Assembly (NCBI GenBank): GCA_029775875.1
Contig: JARVKD010000005.1
Span: 1 to 49,615, forward strand
Origin: Nitrososphaeria archaeon
Lineage (GTDB): Archaea; Thermoproteota; Nitrososphaeria; Nitrososphaerales; JACAEJ01
DNA length: 49,615 nt
Direction: 5' to 3'
The notes beneath the pieces are model-generated. The model was not told the DNA's origin. It saw only the letters and a list, made by a program, of their open reading frames with translations, and did no database searches. The translations under genes and the position numbers were made by a program. Positions within the stretch are counted from its first letter, which is position 1; each line of letters begins with the position of its first letter. Shown here piece by piece: positions 7,809 to 17,541 of the stretch.

Positions 7809-9251
7809 TTACTTGCTTGATAACTTATAATGCTCAAGAAGGTGATGATATTGCTCTATTGGCATTAGAGAATTGAACGCTCTTTCTACAACTTCACTTA
7901 AAGCAGGATGGATATGCATTCCTTGAAATATTGGGTCTGCGCTCTGCTTAGGGGTATACATCAAGTTTATTATCTCATGTATAAGAATGGAGGCATAAGG
8001 TCCAATGATGTGTGCCCCTAATATCTTCATATTTTCCCTCTCAATTATCACTTTAACAAAGTAATCCTTTACGTTCATAGCCTCTCCTTTTGCTGTATCT
8101 TGATACCTATGAATCCCTATCAGCACTTTATCCTTTCCATATCTTTCTATCGCTTCCTTCTCTTTAAGACCGACGCTTGCAACTTCAGGGTAGGCAAAAA
8201 CAGCATGTGGTACTGCATGATAATCCACCTTTACCCTCCTTTTCAATATGGCATTGTAGTATACGATTAGGGATTCGTAGTTTGCCTTATGCTTAAACAT
8301 ATATTTACCATTCGCATCACCTAAAGCCCAAACATTTGGTTGAGAAGTTTCTAAATATTCATTGACTATGATCCATCCTTCTTTGTCTACTTTTATTCCT
8401 GCTCTTTCTGGATGAAGTATGTCAGTATTAGGACCTCTTCCACTGGCTACGAGTATTTCCTCTGCCATTATCTCAATCTTTTTTCCGTTCTCCCTGTTAA
8501 TAGCGAAGAGCTTTTTCATGCCATTCGATGCTTTCTCCACTTTACGAACCTCATGGTTTGTGATAACTTTCATGTGCTTCTGAAACTCTCTCTTTGCCAA
8601 CGCTGACACTTCTGGCTCTTCTTCAGGTAGAAACTGTGGGTTTCTACCTATTATCGTGACTTCTGAACCCATGGCAGAGAAAAAATGACCGTATTCTGCT
8701 GCAATGTATCCTCCACCTATTATAGCAACGCTTTTTGGCAATTCGTTCAGTTTAAGCAATGTATCGCTGGTAAGGTAACCTACTTTTTCTAGACCTTTTA
8801 TTGGAGGGATTGTGGTTTTAGAACCTGTGCAAAGTATGATCAAATTTGATTTTATGGTATCGTTTCCAACCTTTAACGTGTATGGCGCTATGAATTCTGC
8901 AATGGTAGGATAGTAATCTATGTTTTTGGAATTGGAGAGTCCTTCTCTTATTCTATCTATCTCAGCATGGATAATATTCCTCATCCTCTTCATTACTTCA
9001 TTAAAATCTATACTCTTCAATTCAACGTCTATGCCAAATTCTCCTACTCTCTGTATTGTCCTAACCAACTCAGCAGGGTATAGCAATATCTTCGATGGTA
9101 TGCAACCTCTCGTCAGACAGATACCGCCAGGCTCATCTTTGTCTATTACGGCAATTTTTACGTTTGGATTATCTTGAATCAATGCATCTACAACAGTCAT
9201 GGCAGAGCCAGTGCCTATTACTATCAAGTCGTATTCCTTCAAATTAGACAC
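7809..9251 (-). CDS. pyridine nucleotide-disulfide oxidoreductase (dihydrolipoyl dehydrogenase-like)
   Basis: GGICLTRGCIPSK redox motif, IGGGYIAAEYG, HIHPALSEVVERAF. Confidence 0.88.
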   Translation of the reverse strand: MSNLKEYDLIVIGTGSAMTVVDALIQDNPNVKIAVIDKDEPGGICLTRGCIPSKILLYPAELVRTIQRVGEFGIDVELKSIDFNEVMKRMRNIIHAEIDRIREGLSNSKNIDYYPTIAEFIAPYTLKVGNDTIKSNLIILCTGSKTTIPPIKGLEKVGYLTSDTLLKLNELPKSVAIIGGGYIAAEYGHFFSAMGSEVTIIGRNPQFLPEEEPEVSALAKREFQKHMKVITNHEVRKVEKASNGMKKLFAINRENGKKIEIMAEEILVASGRGPNTDILHPERAGIKVDKEGWIIVNEYLETSQPNVWALGDANGKYMFKHKANYESLIVYYNAILKRRVKVDYHAVPHAVFAYPEVASVGLKEKEAIERYGKDKVLIGIHRYQDTAKGEAMNVKDYFVKVIIERENMKILGAHIIGPYASILIHEIINLMYTPKQSADPIFQGMHIHPALSEVVERAFNSLMPIEQYHHLLEHYKLSSK

Positions 9252-9301
9252 CTATTGCCTGTCGATATGAAAAAGTGCATAACTCTATAAATATCTCACG
9301 T

Positions 9302-9394
9302 TTACTCTGCAATTAACCTATAAGTTTGTGGTTTTGTTTCAGTTATTCTCTCTATAATCTTCTTTGCCTCAAGGTCGAGCTTTACAACTTCCAT
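9302..9394 (-). CDS. candidate 30-aa microprotein MEVVKLDLEAKKIIERITETKPQTYRLIAE
   Basis: ATG at 9392-9394 preceded by AGGTGAG; intergenic; not in ORF track. Confidence 0.35.
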   Translation of the reverse strand: MEVVKLDLEAKKIIERITETKPQTYRLIAE

Positions 9395-9489
9395 TTTACT
9401 CTCTCACCTACGCACTTCGACAAATCCGTTACGCTATGTCAAAATTTATCTCTATTTTAGCAATAACGTTTTGAGAAGTCCTGAATGAG

Positions 9490-10059
9490 TTAGACTATCA
9501 ATACCAATCCATATACATCGAAAGCCTCAGTTGCAGATGTATAGACCTTGGTCTTATATCCAGCCTTTTCTATGGTTGCTGCTACATCTATCCCCATGGA
9601 CTCCATAGCTGGTCTAGCAATACTAGGATTCTTACACTTTCCTGGCTGAAGCGCACATTCATCACACAAAAGGCAACGTCCACAGGCCATAGCGAAAGCG
9701 GATAGATATCCAGATAAGAGAATCTGCCTCTCCAACTCTGCAGCTGTTTTTTGTAGATTTACCATATTCTTTATCGAGTGAATCCCACCTTGAAAGACAC
9801 CTTCTGGTACTTCCGATGAGAAGCGCATAGTGAAGAGAAGGGCGTAGTTATATTCTTTAACAAGCTTCCTTGTCTGTTCTGGTGTTGGGCTAAAGGGCGG
9901 GCAAGTTAGAGAGTGAGCATAGAAGGGACATCCATACTGACACTTTAGCCTTGTTCTATCGTTTATGACTATATCGTCTGTGCTTATGATCTTTGCATCG
10001 GAGGCTCCGAGCTTTCTTGCTACTTCACAAAACTTTGTCAAATCTTCTAGAGTTTGCAT
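9490..10059 (-). CDS. DUF2284-like Cys-rich metal-binding protein
   Basis: CQYGCPFYAHSLTCPPFSP and CGRCLLCDECALQPGKC. Confidence 0.75.
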   Translation of the reverse strand: MQTLEDLTKFCEVARKLGASDAKIISTDDIVINDRTRLKCQYGCPFYAHSLTCPPFSPTPEQTRKLVKEYNYALLFTMRFSSEVPEGVFQGGIHSIKNMVNLQKTAAELERQILLSGYLSAFAMACGRCLLCDECALQPGKCKNPSIARPAMESMGIDVAATIEKAGYKTKVYTSATEAFDVYGLVLIV

Positions 10060-10158
10060 AACAGTATTCTCTCATGAATTTGATTTAAAGTTTATGTTAA
10101 AGAATTGATCTCATTATTCTTAACTATTTGCTTTATATTCCCTGTAATTTAGATTAAT

Positions 10159-12711
10159 TTAAGGAGTCCAGAAGAAGTCCTCAAGCTTCATAGCTCCTAA
10201 TATTTCGTCAAAACTGTATCCTAGAGCATCCAATAACTGCTCAAAAGTTCCTCTAAGGTAGTCAAGATACTTTTCAACATCTATCTCTTCTATTTTTGCT
10301 AAACTTAACGGCTTTACACTTGGTGGCGTTGTAGTCTTTACAAAGGATATTATCTCTCCAGCCTTTACTTCTTGACCTCTGTTTATCAATAATTGTGCAG
10401 CTTTAACATGCTGAGGGGTTGTCTCTGTATATTTGCTTGGAGGCTTGCCTATCATCACATTGAAAGCGAGATCTTCTAAAGGTATCTTTCTCTCTCTCAA
10501 TAAGATATACTTCTCACGAAGTTGCTTCTTTATAGCCTCTCTAGCCTTCTCAAAATCTTTTGGAGATTCTACTTTGCTCAAAGTATCAATGGTCTCATAG
10601 AAAGCATTTCTTATGAATGCAGGGACATGGCTCTTCTTTCCTGTCAAGCCTTTTATATCAACACTACCATCTGGTAGAACTCCAAGATAGTTCTTCTTTC
10701 TTTGGCTAAAAGCAACATATCGATAAGTTTTATCAAGGTCAAGCTCTATCTCAAGCTCTTTTTCAGCCCATTCTGAAATATCAGTTACTTGCTTTTTGCT
10801 AGGGCTCTCAAGGAATAATGAATCAGTATCTCCATAAACCACGTTTATATTGAGCTCTTTACACTTTTCTATGGTGTTTGTTATGACATACCTACCTATG
10901 GCTGCTGTTGCCTCGGCTACAGGAAGGCAGTAAAGAGGATAGATTTCAGACCCCATAACCCCATAAGAAGCATTCAGTATGACTTTTAGAGCTTGAGCTA
11001 CAACATTGTACAGATTCTTATCAGAAGGATTAAGAGAAGGATCTTTTGATAAAGGCTTGTAGTAATTTACCCTTAGGTCTCTTAATGATCCTATAACTAA
11101 TGATGATATGCCTTTACGCTTTTTACATACCCAATGCTCGGTCTCAGGTATCATGTTATCCATACAATCAGGATGAATACAACGCACAGTCTCATAAGAT
11201 AAATTGTGGACTTTTATTATGCTAGGATACAGTGATGCAAAGTCAAGGACTGAAACGTTGAAATGAACGCCAGCCTTTGGCTCAACCACAAGGGCTCCTT
11301 TGTACTTTTTACCCTTTATCACTGGCTCAGAAACGGCTCCACCCTTCTCCTCCAATTCCTCTTTTTTAGGTATCAAGGCGTTCATTCTTCTATGCTCGAA
11401 ATACATCATGCTCCTTATCCAGTTCGACACTCCTAGCCTTGCAACATCATCCATGGGCATCTTTGCAACTCTTGCTATTACCACCAATAGTTTCATGAGG
11501 AGATTATCGTTAAAGCTCGTTAGCTTGTAAGTAATGGCACTATCATTATGGCAGTATCTTGCAAGTTCGTAAAGAGGTAAAGAGCCTAAAGAGCCTTCAA
11601 ATTCTATCTTTGACTCTCCTATTAGAGCCTCACTTACACCGCCCAAAGTATGTTCAACATACTTTCCTCCAAAGGCATATATCTGAAGAGATCTGTTCAT
11701 GAAGGTCTTGTAAAGGTCTATGTGCACGCCATGCTTAATGTAGGCTACATCTTTTCCCAAAGAGATGGGTATCTGCTCCTTAGTTAAATTGAACTTCATA
11801 GCTCTATGATACAGATAGTTAAGATCGAAATCATCTCCATTAAAAGTTATCAAGAAGGGATAATCCAACATGCGCTTAAAGACAGACAAGATTAGTTCTT
11901 TCTCGCTTTCAAAGAAGAAGATCTTCACATAATCATTTACGACCTTCTTTCCTAACTCTGCATCCTTTCTCTTGAGCAAGAATACTTCGTTGGCTCCATC
12001 GCTACCAACTATAGATACTGCTAGAATAGGTAACTCTGCCTTAACAGCGTCTGGGAGACGGTTCTCAGCCTCTGGTAGGACTTCAATATCTAAAGCGGCA
12101 CGGCGTATATCTGGTAGAGGCTGGCTCAAGAGCTTAGCCCATTCTATGATATGGGACTTAAATTCAGGGTCTGACTGATCAAGAACCTTCTTTAGACTCT
12201 CTTCTACTGCCTTTGGCAGTTTGTACTCAAGGGGAAATATCCTCGAATTCTTGACCTCATAAAAAGCCCCTACTATCAGACCTTCGTCATAAAGATAGTT
12301 TTCATAGTACTTTATGTCAGCTTCCCATGCTTCTATCACATTTCTTATGCTTTTTTCTGATGATGTTCCTCCTATGGCAAGAGGGTCTGTAACAACTATC
12401 TTCGTCAAAATCACTTTGCTATCCCTCAACAGATCTTTCTTCTCTTCTTGTATTAGATCGATGACATCTGATCTACCTTTAAGGTCCTTGAGTTGTTCTA
12501 TTGGCAATTTTGAATAGCAGTATGGCTTATGCCCCGTATCATCATACCAAAGATGAATCTTTTGAGTGTTAGAATTATAGAACTTTAATACTGCAACTTT
12601 GGCATCGCCATCATAAATGGCTGAAACAAGAAGAGAAGGAGGAATGCTAGGGTTATGCTCTAAAAGCCTTTTCAATTTATTTTCATATTCGCTCAAGCTC
12701 TCTACCAACAT
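10159..12711 (-). CDS. polB: family B DNA polymerase
   Basis: Exo motifs ALDIEVLPE, FNGDDFDLNYLYHRA, YCHNDSAITY; Pol motifs DFASLYPSI, LNASYGVMG, YGDTDSLFL. Confidence 0.95.
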   Translation of the reverse strand: MLVESLSEYENKLKRLLEHNPSIPPSLLVSAIYDGDAKVAVLKFYNSNTQKIHLWYDDTGHKPYCYSKLPIEQLKDLKGRSDVIDLIQEEKKDLLRDSKVILTKIVVTDPLAIGGTSSEKSIRNVIEAWEADIKYYENYLYDEGLIVGAFYEVKNSRIFPLEYKLPKAVEESLKKVLDQSDPEFKSHIIEWAKLLSQPLPDIRRAALDIEVLPEAENRLPDAVKAELPILAVSIVGSDGANEVFLLKRKDAELGKKVVNDYVKIFFFESEKELILSVFKRMLDYPFLITFNGDDFDLNYLYHRAMKFNLTKEQIPISLGKDVAYIKHGVHIDLYKTFMNRSLQIYAFGGKYVEHTLGGVSEALIGESKIEFEGSLGSLPLYELARYCHNDSAITYKLTSFNDNLLMKLLVVIARVAKMPMDDVARLGVSNWIRSMMYFEHRRMNALIPKKEELEEKGGAVSEPVIKGKKYKGALVVEPKAGVHFNVSVLDFASLYPSIIKVHNLSYETVRCIHPDCMDNMIPETEHWVCKKRKGISSLVIGSLRDLRVNYYKPLSKDPSLNPSDKNLYNVVAQALKVILNASYGVMGSEIYPLYCLPVAEATAAIGRYVITNTIEKCKELNINVVYGDTDSLFLESPSKKQVTDISEWAEKELEIELDLDKTYRYVAFSQRKKNYLGVLPDGSVDIKGLTGKKSHVPAFIRNAFYETIDTLSKVESPKDFEKAREAIKKQLREKYILLRERKIPLEDLAFNVMIGKPPSKYTETTPQHVKAAQLLINRGQEVKAGEIISFVKTTTPPSVKPLSLAKIEEIDVEKYLDYLRGTFEQLLDALGYSFDEILGAMKLEDFFWTP

Positions 12712-12770
12712 CCAACCGATTATCTAACAATGGTAAGATATATTAATTAAAAAAGTTAAGGGTAATCACT

Positions 12771-13175
12771 TTGAAGATAGACTCTAATAAGTTGATCATA
12801 GGTCTTGGTTTATTCTTTTTGATAACTGGTATTGTATGGGTATCTTTTGCAGTCTTTCATGAAGGAACAATGCTGCTTATAGAGCCAGGTATAGCTAATC
12901 TCATCACTGGAGCTTTATTACTAATGAAATTTGGTAGAAAATATGTTAGAGCTTTGGTGATAGCCTCAGGCTTGTATAGCTTCATAATATGCTCTTACCA
13001 ATTCTATGCTGCTAGCAATCTGTTGGGATTGGGATTGACAGCCTTCGCTTTAGCATCATTGATAGGTTATGGTCTAGGCTTACTGGCTTTTCTTTTTGTT
13101 GTAATACTATCGTATACGAATGCCAAGGCTTTCATTCCGGCTACTAGCCAAAAGGAAGATAAGGAGCCAAAATAG
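12771..13175 (+). CDS. multi-TM membrane protein
   Basis: hydrophobic segments; full ORF. Confidence 0.5.
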   Translation: MKIDSNKLIIGLGLFFLITGIVWVSFAVFHEGTMLLIEPGIANLITGALLLMKFGRKYVRALVIASGLYSFIICSYQFYAASNLLGLGLTAFALASLIGYGLGLLAFLFVVILSYTNAKAFIPATSQKEDKEPK

Positions 13176-13179
13176 ACAG

Positions 13180-13566
13180 TTACTTCTTTACTTCAACCCT
13201 TATCTCTCTTATCAAGTTAATTCCTAGAGATGCAATCCTTCCTCCCGCTATCATGATGAAGAACATGAGCAGATACCAGAAAAGCATCGCCATGATCTTG
13301 TTCATTTCTTCACCTGGTGCTAATAGCACATTTTGAGACCCTCCATCTGATGGAATAGTTATTTGAATATCTGGGAAGTTGAACAATCTTGGCGGGGCGG
13401 TAGCGCCAGTGAAAACACTGAACATAAAGTAGACAGAAAGAAATATCATCGCAACTCCAACTGCCAGTAAAACGTATCCAATAACTTTCTCATATCTTGG
13501 ATTCATTCTTCTTTTTATCCTTATGGTTGAAATATAAAAGATGATTTTTAAGACAAATCTGACCAA
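13180..13566 (-). CDS. membrane protein, two predicted TM segments (start may be internal Met)
   Basis: YVLLAVGVAMIFLSVYFMF and MAMLFWYLLMFFIMIAGG. Confidence 0.5.
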   Translation of the reverse strand: MVRFVLKIIFYISTIRIKRRMNPRYEKVIGYVLLAVGVAMIFLSVYFMFSVFTGATAPPRLFNFPDIQITIPSDGGSQNVLLAPGEEMNKIMAMLFWYLLMFFIMIAGGRIASLGINLIREIRVEVKK

Positions 13567-13709
13567 CTGGGTAATTCTTTTTGTATTGGATTCTTTCTAT
13601 CATGAAGAGTTTTCAATCTGTAAGATTTGTCGTGTAATCATTAATCTAAACCTTATTAACCTTTAAGATACTGATTTCTGTAAGTAGTAGCAGAAGATTG
13701 GTGCTGATC

Positions 13710-14780
13710 ATGGATATAGAGGAGAAGATCGATCTAATCGCTAGACCGCCTACCGAGGAAGTAGTTACAATGAACGATCTTAGAAGGCTTTTGGAGAATG
13801 AGGAGCATCCAAAGCATTACATAGGCTTCGAGATTTCAGGACTCATGCACATTGGAACTTTGTTAATATCGGGCTTCAAAATTAATGATTTCATTAAAGC
13901 AGGAATTAATTGCAGAGTGTTTTTGGCTGATTGGCATAGCTATATCAACAATAAGTTTGGCGGAGATTGGGATAAGATAAAGATAGCATCTAAATATTAT
14001 GAAGAAGCCTTCAAGTTCTTCTGTCCTAGAGTTGAGATTGTTCATGGGTCGGATCTATATCGTGGTAACGATGAGTACTGGAAGAATCTAGTAAAATTCT
14101 CAAAGCATATAACATTAGCGAGAAACACTCGATGCTTAACGATAATGGGAAGGAGCAAGAAGGATAAGTTGGATTTCGCTCAGTACCTTTACCCTCCTAT
14201 GCAGGCTATAGACATCAAGGCTATGAATATCGATATTGCCCATGCTGGCATGGATCAGCGCAAAGTTCACATGCTAACTCGAGAGGTATTCCCAAGGTTG
14301 AAATGGAGATTACCAGTAGCCGTTCACCATAGCCTATTGCCAGGACTGTCTGAACCTTCTCGTCAAGGGTTGGATGAGAATTCTAAGCTTGATATGATCT
14401 TCTCGAGCAAGATGAGTAAGTCTAAACCATTTACTTGTATATTCATTCATGATGAAGCTGATGAGATTGAGAAGAAGATACAAAAGGCATGGTGTCCAGA
14501 AGGAGTTACAGATTACAATCCGATATTAGAGATAGCAAAACAGATAATCTTCCATGAATTTAATGTTTTAGAGATAGACAGACCTGCCAAATTTGGTGGA
14601 AAAATAACCTTTGAAAATTATTATGAGTTAGAAAAAGCCTACAAGGAAAAGAAACTTCATCCAGCAGATTTGAAAACAGAGGTGGCAAGAATTATTGATA
14701 AGATAATAGCTCCTATAAGGTCTTATTTTAAGGGCAAGCCTGAACTCTTGGAGGTCTTTAAATCTGCTGATATGACCTAA
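13710..14780 (+). CDS. tyrS: tyrosyl-tRNA synthetase
   Basis: SGLMHIGTL, MDQRKVHMLTRE, KMSKSKP; ATG 13710 preferred. Confidence 0.9.
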   Translation: MDIEEKIDLIARPPTEEVVTMNDLRRLLENEEHPKHYIGFEISGLMHIGTLLISGFKINDFIKAGINCRVFLADWHSYINNKFGGDWDKIKIASKYYEEAFKFFCPRVEIVHGSDLYRGNDEYWKNLVKFSKHITLARNTRCLTIMGRSKKDKLDFAQYLYPPMQAIDIKAMNIDIAHAGMDQRKVHMLTREVFPRLKWRLPVAVHHSLLPGLSEPSRQGLDENSKLDMIFSSKMSKSKPFTCIFIHDEADEIEKKIQKAWCPEGVTDYNPILEIAKQIIFHEFNVLEIDRPAKFGGKITFENYYELEKAYKEKKLHPADLKTEVARIIDKIIAPIRSYFKGKPELLEVFKSADMT

Positions 14781-14815
14781 TACAACAATAATCTTTACGC
14801 ATAGTTCTTGATTTT

Positions 14816-15367
14816 TTAGCTTTTAGATTCTATTCTTCTAAGGAAGTAAAAAGTGTAGAAGGAGATGATGGTTACTGAAAGAAATATCTTTGTGGCAAAG
14901 ACAAGGTTCCAAGGTATTTCAGGGTTAGGGAAAGGAGTGATGAGCACATCAGGATTTAGCTCGCCCAATATCTCACTAGCCCCCATTAAGCTTCCCCAAA
15001 GAGTGAAATTGAACAAAACCTCATACAAAGACATGGCTCCTACAAAAAAAGCAATAAGCATGAACAACTGTCTTTTGAATTTCGAAAACTTTGAAATCAT
15101 TTCTTTGTTCAGTTCGAGAAGGGAAAACCAGAAGACTATCACGGATGCCATAAACCAAGATATAGGCTTGGCATAAATTGGAAAGATCGTTGGGGGAGGG
15201 AACTCTGAATTAACGAAAGTCTCTCCAACAACTTTTATTCCATACATCATTGCAGTAACGATGCCATAAATTGTAACTGTAATTATGATGAAAAAGGAAG
15301 CGAGGCAGACTATTTTATACATGGTTCTGATCTTGTCTTCTTCATTTGAGAAGCTTATCAATCCCAT
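14816..15367 (-). CDS. hypothetical multi-TM membrane protein
   Basis: about four hydrophobic segments. Confidence 0.55.
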   Translation of the reverse strand: MGLISFSNEEDKIRTMYKIVCLASFFIIITVTIYGIVTAMMYGIKVVGETFVNSEFPPPTIFPIYAKPISWFMASVIVFWFSLLELNKEMISKFSKFKRQLFMLIAFFVGAMSLYEVLFNFTLWGSLMGASEILGELNPDVLITPFPNPEIPWNLVFATKIFLSVTIISFYTFYFLRRIESKS

Positions 15368-15469
15368 ATTTGTCTCTTAGTGCTTTGTGAGTTTAGAATA
15401 AAAAACTTTGCTATTTCAATTCTTATCACTATGTTAATTAGATGTCAAATCCAATGCCTAGTGGTTATC

Positions 15470-16576
15470 TTGATTGCCATTAACAAGCCTTTGATAGGAG
15501 ATGAAGAAAAGGAAGAAGTGATGAAAGTTTTAGGCAGTGGGAGGCTTACAGATTCTAGCTTTGATGGGAGCCCCATGGTGAGGGAATTCGAGAAGAGCCT
15601 TGCTAATTTCATCGGGGTTAAGCATGCTATAGCCTTGAATTCTGGTACTTCAGCGTTGATGGCTTCTCTTATCGCATTGGATATTGGTCATGGCGACGAG
15701 GTCTTGATGCCTTCTTTCACTTTCGTTGCTACAGCCAACACAGTCCTTGCGAGAGGTGCAAAGCCAGTGTTTGTCGATATAAATTTGAATGATTACACTA
15801 TGGATACAGATGACCTTAAAAGAAAGATCAATAAAAGATCAAGAGCAATAATCCCTGTTCATCTCTATGGTCATCCTGCTGATATGAATCCTATAATTGA
15901 ACTGGCAAGAAAGAATGACTTATTTGTAATAGAGGATGCTGCCCAGTCTTTGGGCTCTTCATACAAAGGCAACCAGACTGGTTCAATGGGTGATTTAGGT
16001 TGCTTCAGCTTTTACTCGACAAAAGTTGTGACATGTGGAGAAGGCGGTGCTATAACTACCAACGATGATGATTTATATGTCAATTTAAAGAAGATAAGAA
16101 ACCATGGTATATTTAGTAATCACAATCCAGAAATTTTGGGTCTGAACTTAAGGATGCCTGAAATAGAAGCAGCTTTGATAAACGTTCAGATGAGAAAGAT
16201 AGATTCATTTTTAAGAATCAGAAGAAAGAATGCAAAGATGCTATCAGAATATCTTGATGGTTTAAAAGGAGTAATTTTACCAAGGGAAAGAAATGACTGC
16301 AAATACAACTGGTATCTTTATACCATCTCTTTAGAGAAGAGTCGTGACTCAGTACTAAAAATTCTAAACGATAAGGGTATTGGGGCTACTGTCTATTACA
16401 GAACTCCTTTGCATAAAACCCAACTATATAAAAGACTTGGCTATGATGATAATCTTCCTAAAACCATATGGGCATCTGAACATGTTTTATCTTTACCAGT
16501 TCATCCAGAGATCAATGAACAAGATATTTCTAATATTGCTTCTTTACTCAAAGACGCCATCAAAACTATATCCTAG
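15470..16576 (+). CDS. DegT/DnrJ/EryC1-type sugar aminotransferase
   Basis: NSGTSALMASLIALDIGHGDEV, EDAAQSLGSSYKG, FSFYSTKVVTCGEGGAI; start likely TTG 15470 or GTG 15461 rather than 15380. Confidence 0.88.
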   Translation: MIAINKPLIGDEEKEEVMKVLGSGRLTDSSFDGSPMVREFEKSLANFIGVKHAIALNSGTSALMASLIALDIGHGDEVLMPSFTFVATANTVLARGAKPVFVDINLNDYTMDTDDLKRKINKRSRAIIPVHLYGHPADMNPIIELARKNDLFVIEDAAQSLGSSYKGNQTGSMGDLGCFSFYSTKVVTCGEGGAITTNDDDLYVNLKKIRNHGIFSNHNPEILGLNLRMPEIEAALINVQMRKIDSFLRIRRKNAKMLSEYLDGLKGVILPRERNDCKYNWYLYTISLEKSRDSVLKILNDKGIGATVYYRTPLHKTQLYKRLGYDDNLPKTIWASEHVLSLPVHPEINEQDISNIASLLKDAIKTIS

Positions 16577-16588
16577 ATGATGGTAGCA

Positions 16589-17314
16589 ATGGCAAGGATA
16601 GTGATACTCGTACCAACCTATAATGAGCGTGATAACATATCCCTTCTTCTAGACGAGGTCTTCAAGAATCTTTCTAATAGAAATCATGATTCGCATATAG
16701 TAGTCATAGATGATAGTAGCCCAGATGGGACAGGAGATTTAGTCAAGAAGATCACTGAAACTAATGATCATGTCCACTTATTATCTAGAGCAGGAAAGCT
16801 TGGATTAGGCTCAGCCTATATCGATGGTTTAAGATGGTCTCTTTCTAATCTCTCTCCAGATATATTCATACAGATGGATGCCGATCTTTCACACCCGCCT
16901 AGTTATCTACCAAACCTTGCAGAAGGCGTTCTTGAAGGATACGATGTGATCATAGGCTCTAGGTATGTTAAGGGTGGAGGCTCTACATCATGGTCTTGGT
17001 ATAGAAGAATAATTAGCCATGGTGCAAACCTATTGGTGCGTTTGATGCTTGGCATAAAAGAAGAGGATGCAACGAGTGGCTTTAGGGCTTTGAGCAAAAG
17101 AGCTGTTAAATTCTTACTTAAATTCACTTTGAGTAGCAGAGGTTATTCATATCAGATAGAAAGCCTGTTCTTATACTCTAAGCTAGGATTACCAATAAAA
17201 GAGGTTCCAATAATATTTCATGGAAGGAAAAAAGGAAGGGCTAAGCTCTCTATCTCAGAAATCTTAAGCTTTGCCTTTTTGCTTATACGCTTAAGAACGA
17301 TCAAATTTAAGTGA
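16589..17314 (+). CDS. family 2 glycosyltransferase, dolichyl-phosphate mannosyltransferase-like
   Basis: VLVPTYNERDNI, IDDSSPDGTGDLV, QMDADLSHPP. Confidence 0.88.
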   Translation: MARIVILVPTYNERDNISLLLDEVFKNLSNRNHDSHIVVIDDSSPDGTGDLVKKITETNDHVHLLSRAGKLGLGSAYIDGLRWSLSNLSPDIFIQMDADLSHPPSYLPNLAEGVLEGYDVIIGSRYVKGGGSTSWSWYRRIISHGANLLVRLMLGIKEEDATSGFRALSKRAVKFLLKFTLSSRGYSYQIESLFLYSKLGLPIKEVPIIFHGRKKGRAKLSISEILSFAFLLIRLRTIKFK

Positions 17315-17358
17315 TCAAAGTAATTTTCAAATACTAGTGTTTCAAAAGTTATATCGAA

Positions 17359-17541
17359 TTGAGCAGTCCTAAAGAAGAGAAAAAGGAAACTTTCGGGGGA
17401 GTAGTCTATGAGTGTGTTAGGTGTGGCACTCAAGTTACTGCCGAGAAACTTGCCCAACTACCAGAGATAAAGTGTATCTGTGGTTATAGAATACTGAAGA
17501 AGTCTAGGCCTCCTATAGTTAAGCAGTTAAAAGCCATCTAA
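17359..17541 (+). CDS. rpoP: DNA-directed RNA polymerase subunit Rpo12/RpoP
   Basis: YECVRCGTQV...IKCICGYRILKKSRPPI; TTG start. Confidence 0.85.
   Translation: MSSPKEEKKETFGGVVYECVRCGTQVTAEKLAQLPEIKCICGYRILKKSRPPIVKQLKAI

Noticed and set aside
7775-7815. TGATGA-rich stretch considered as a C/D box sRNA
   Set aside because: No convincing paired C/D and C'/D' boxes (CTGA missing at suitable spacing).
15380-15469. N-terminal extension of the aminotransferase ORF as a signal/TM segment
   Set aside because: Family homology begins at IAINKPLIGDEE; TTG 15470 or GTG 15461 are more natural starts.
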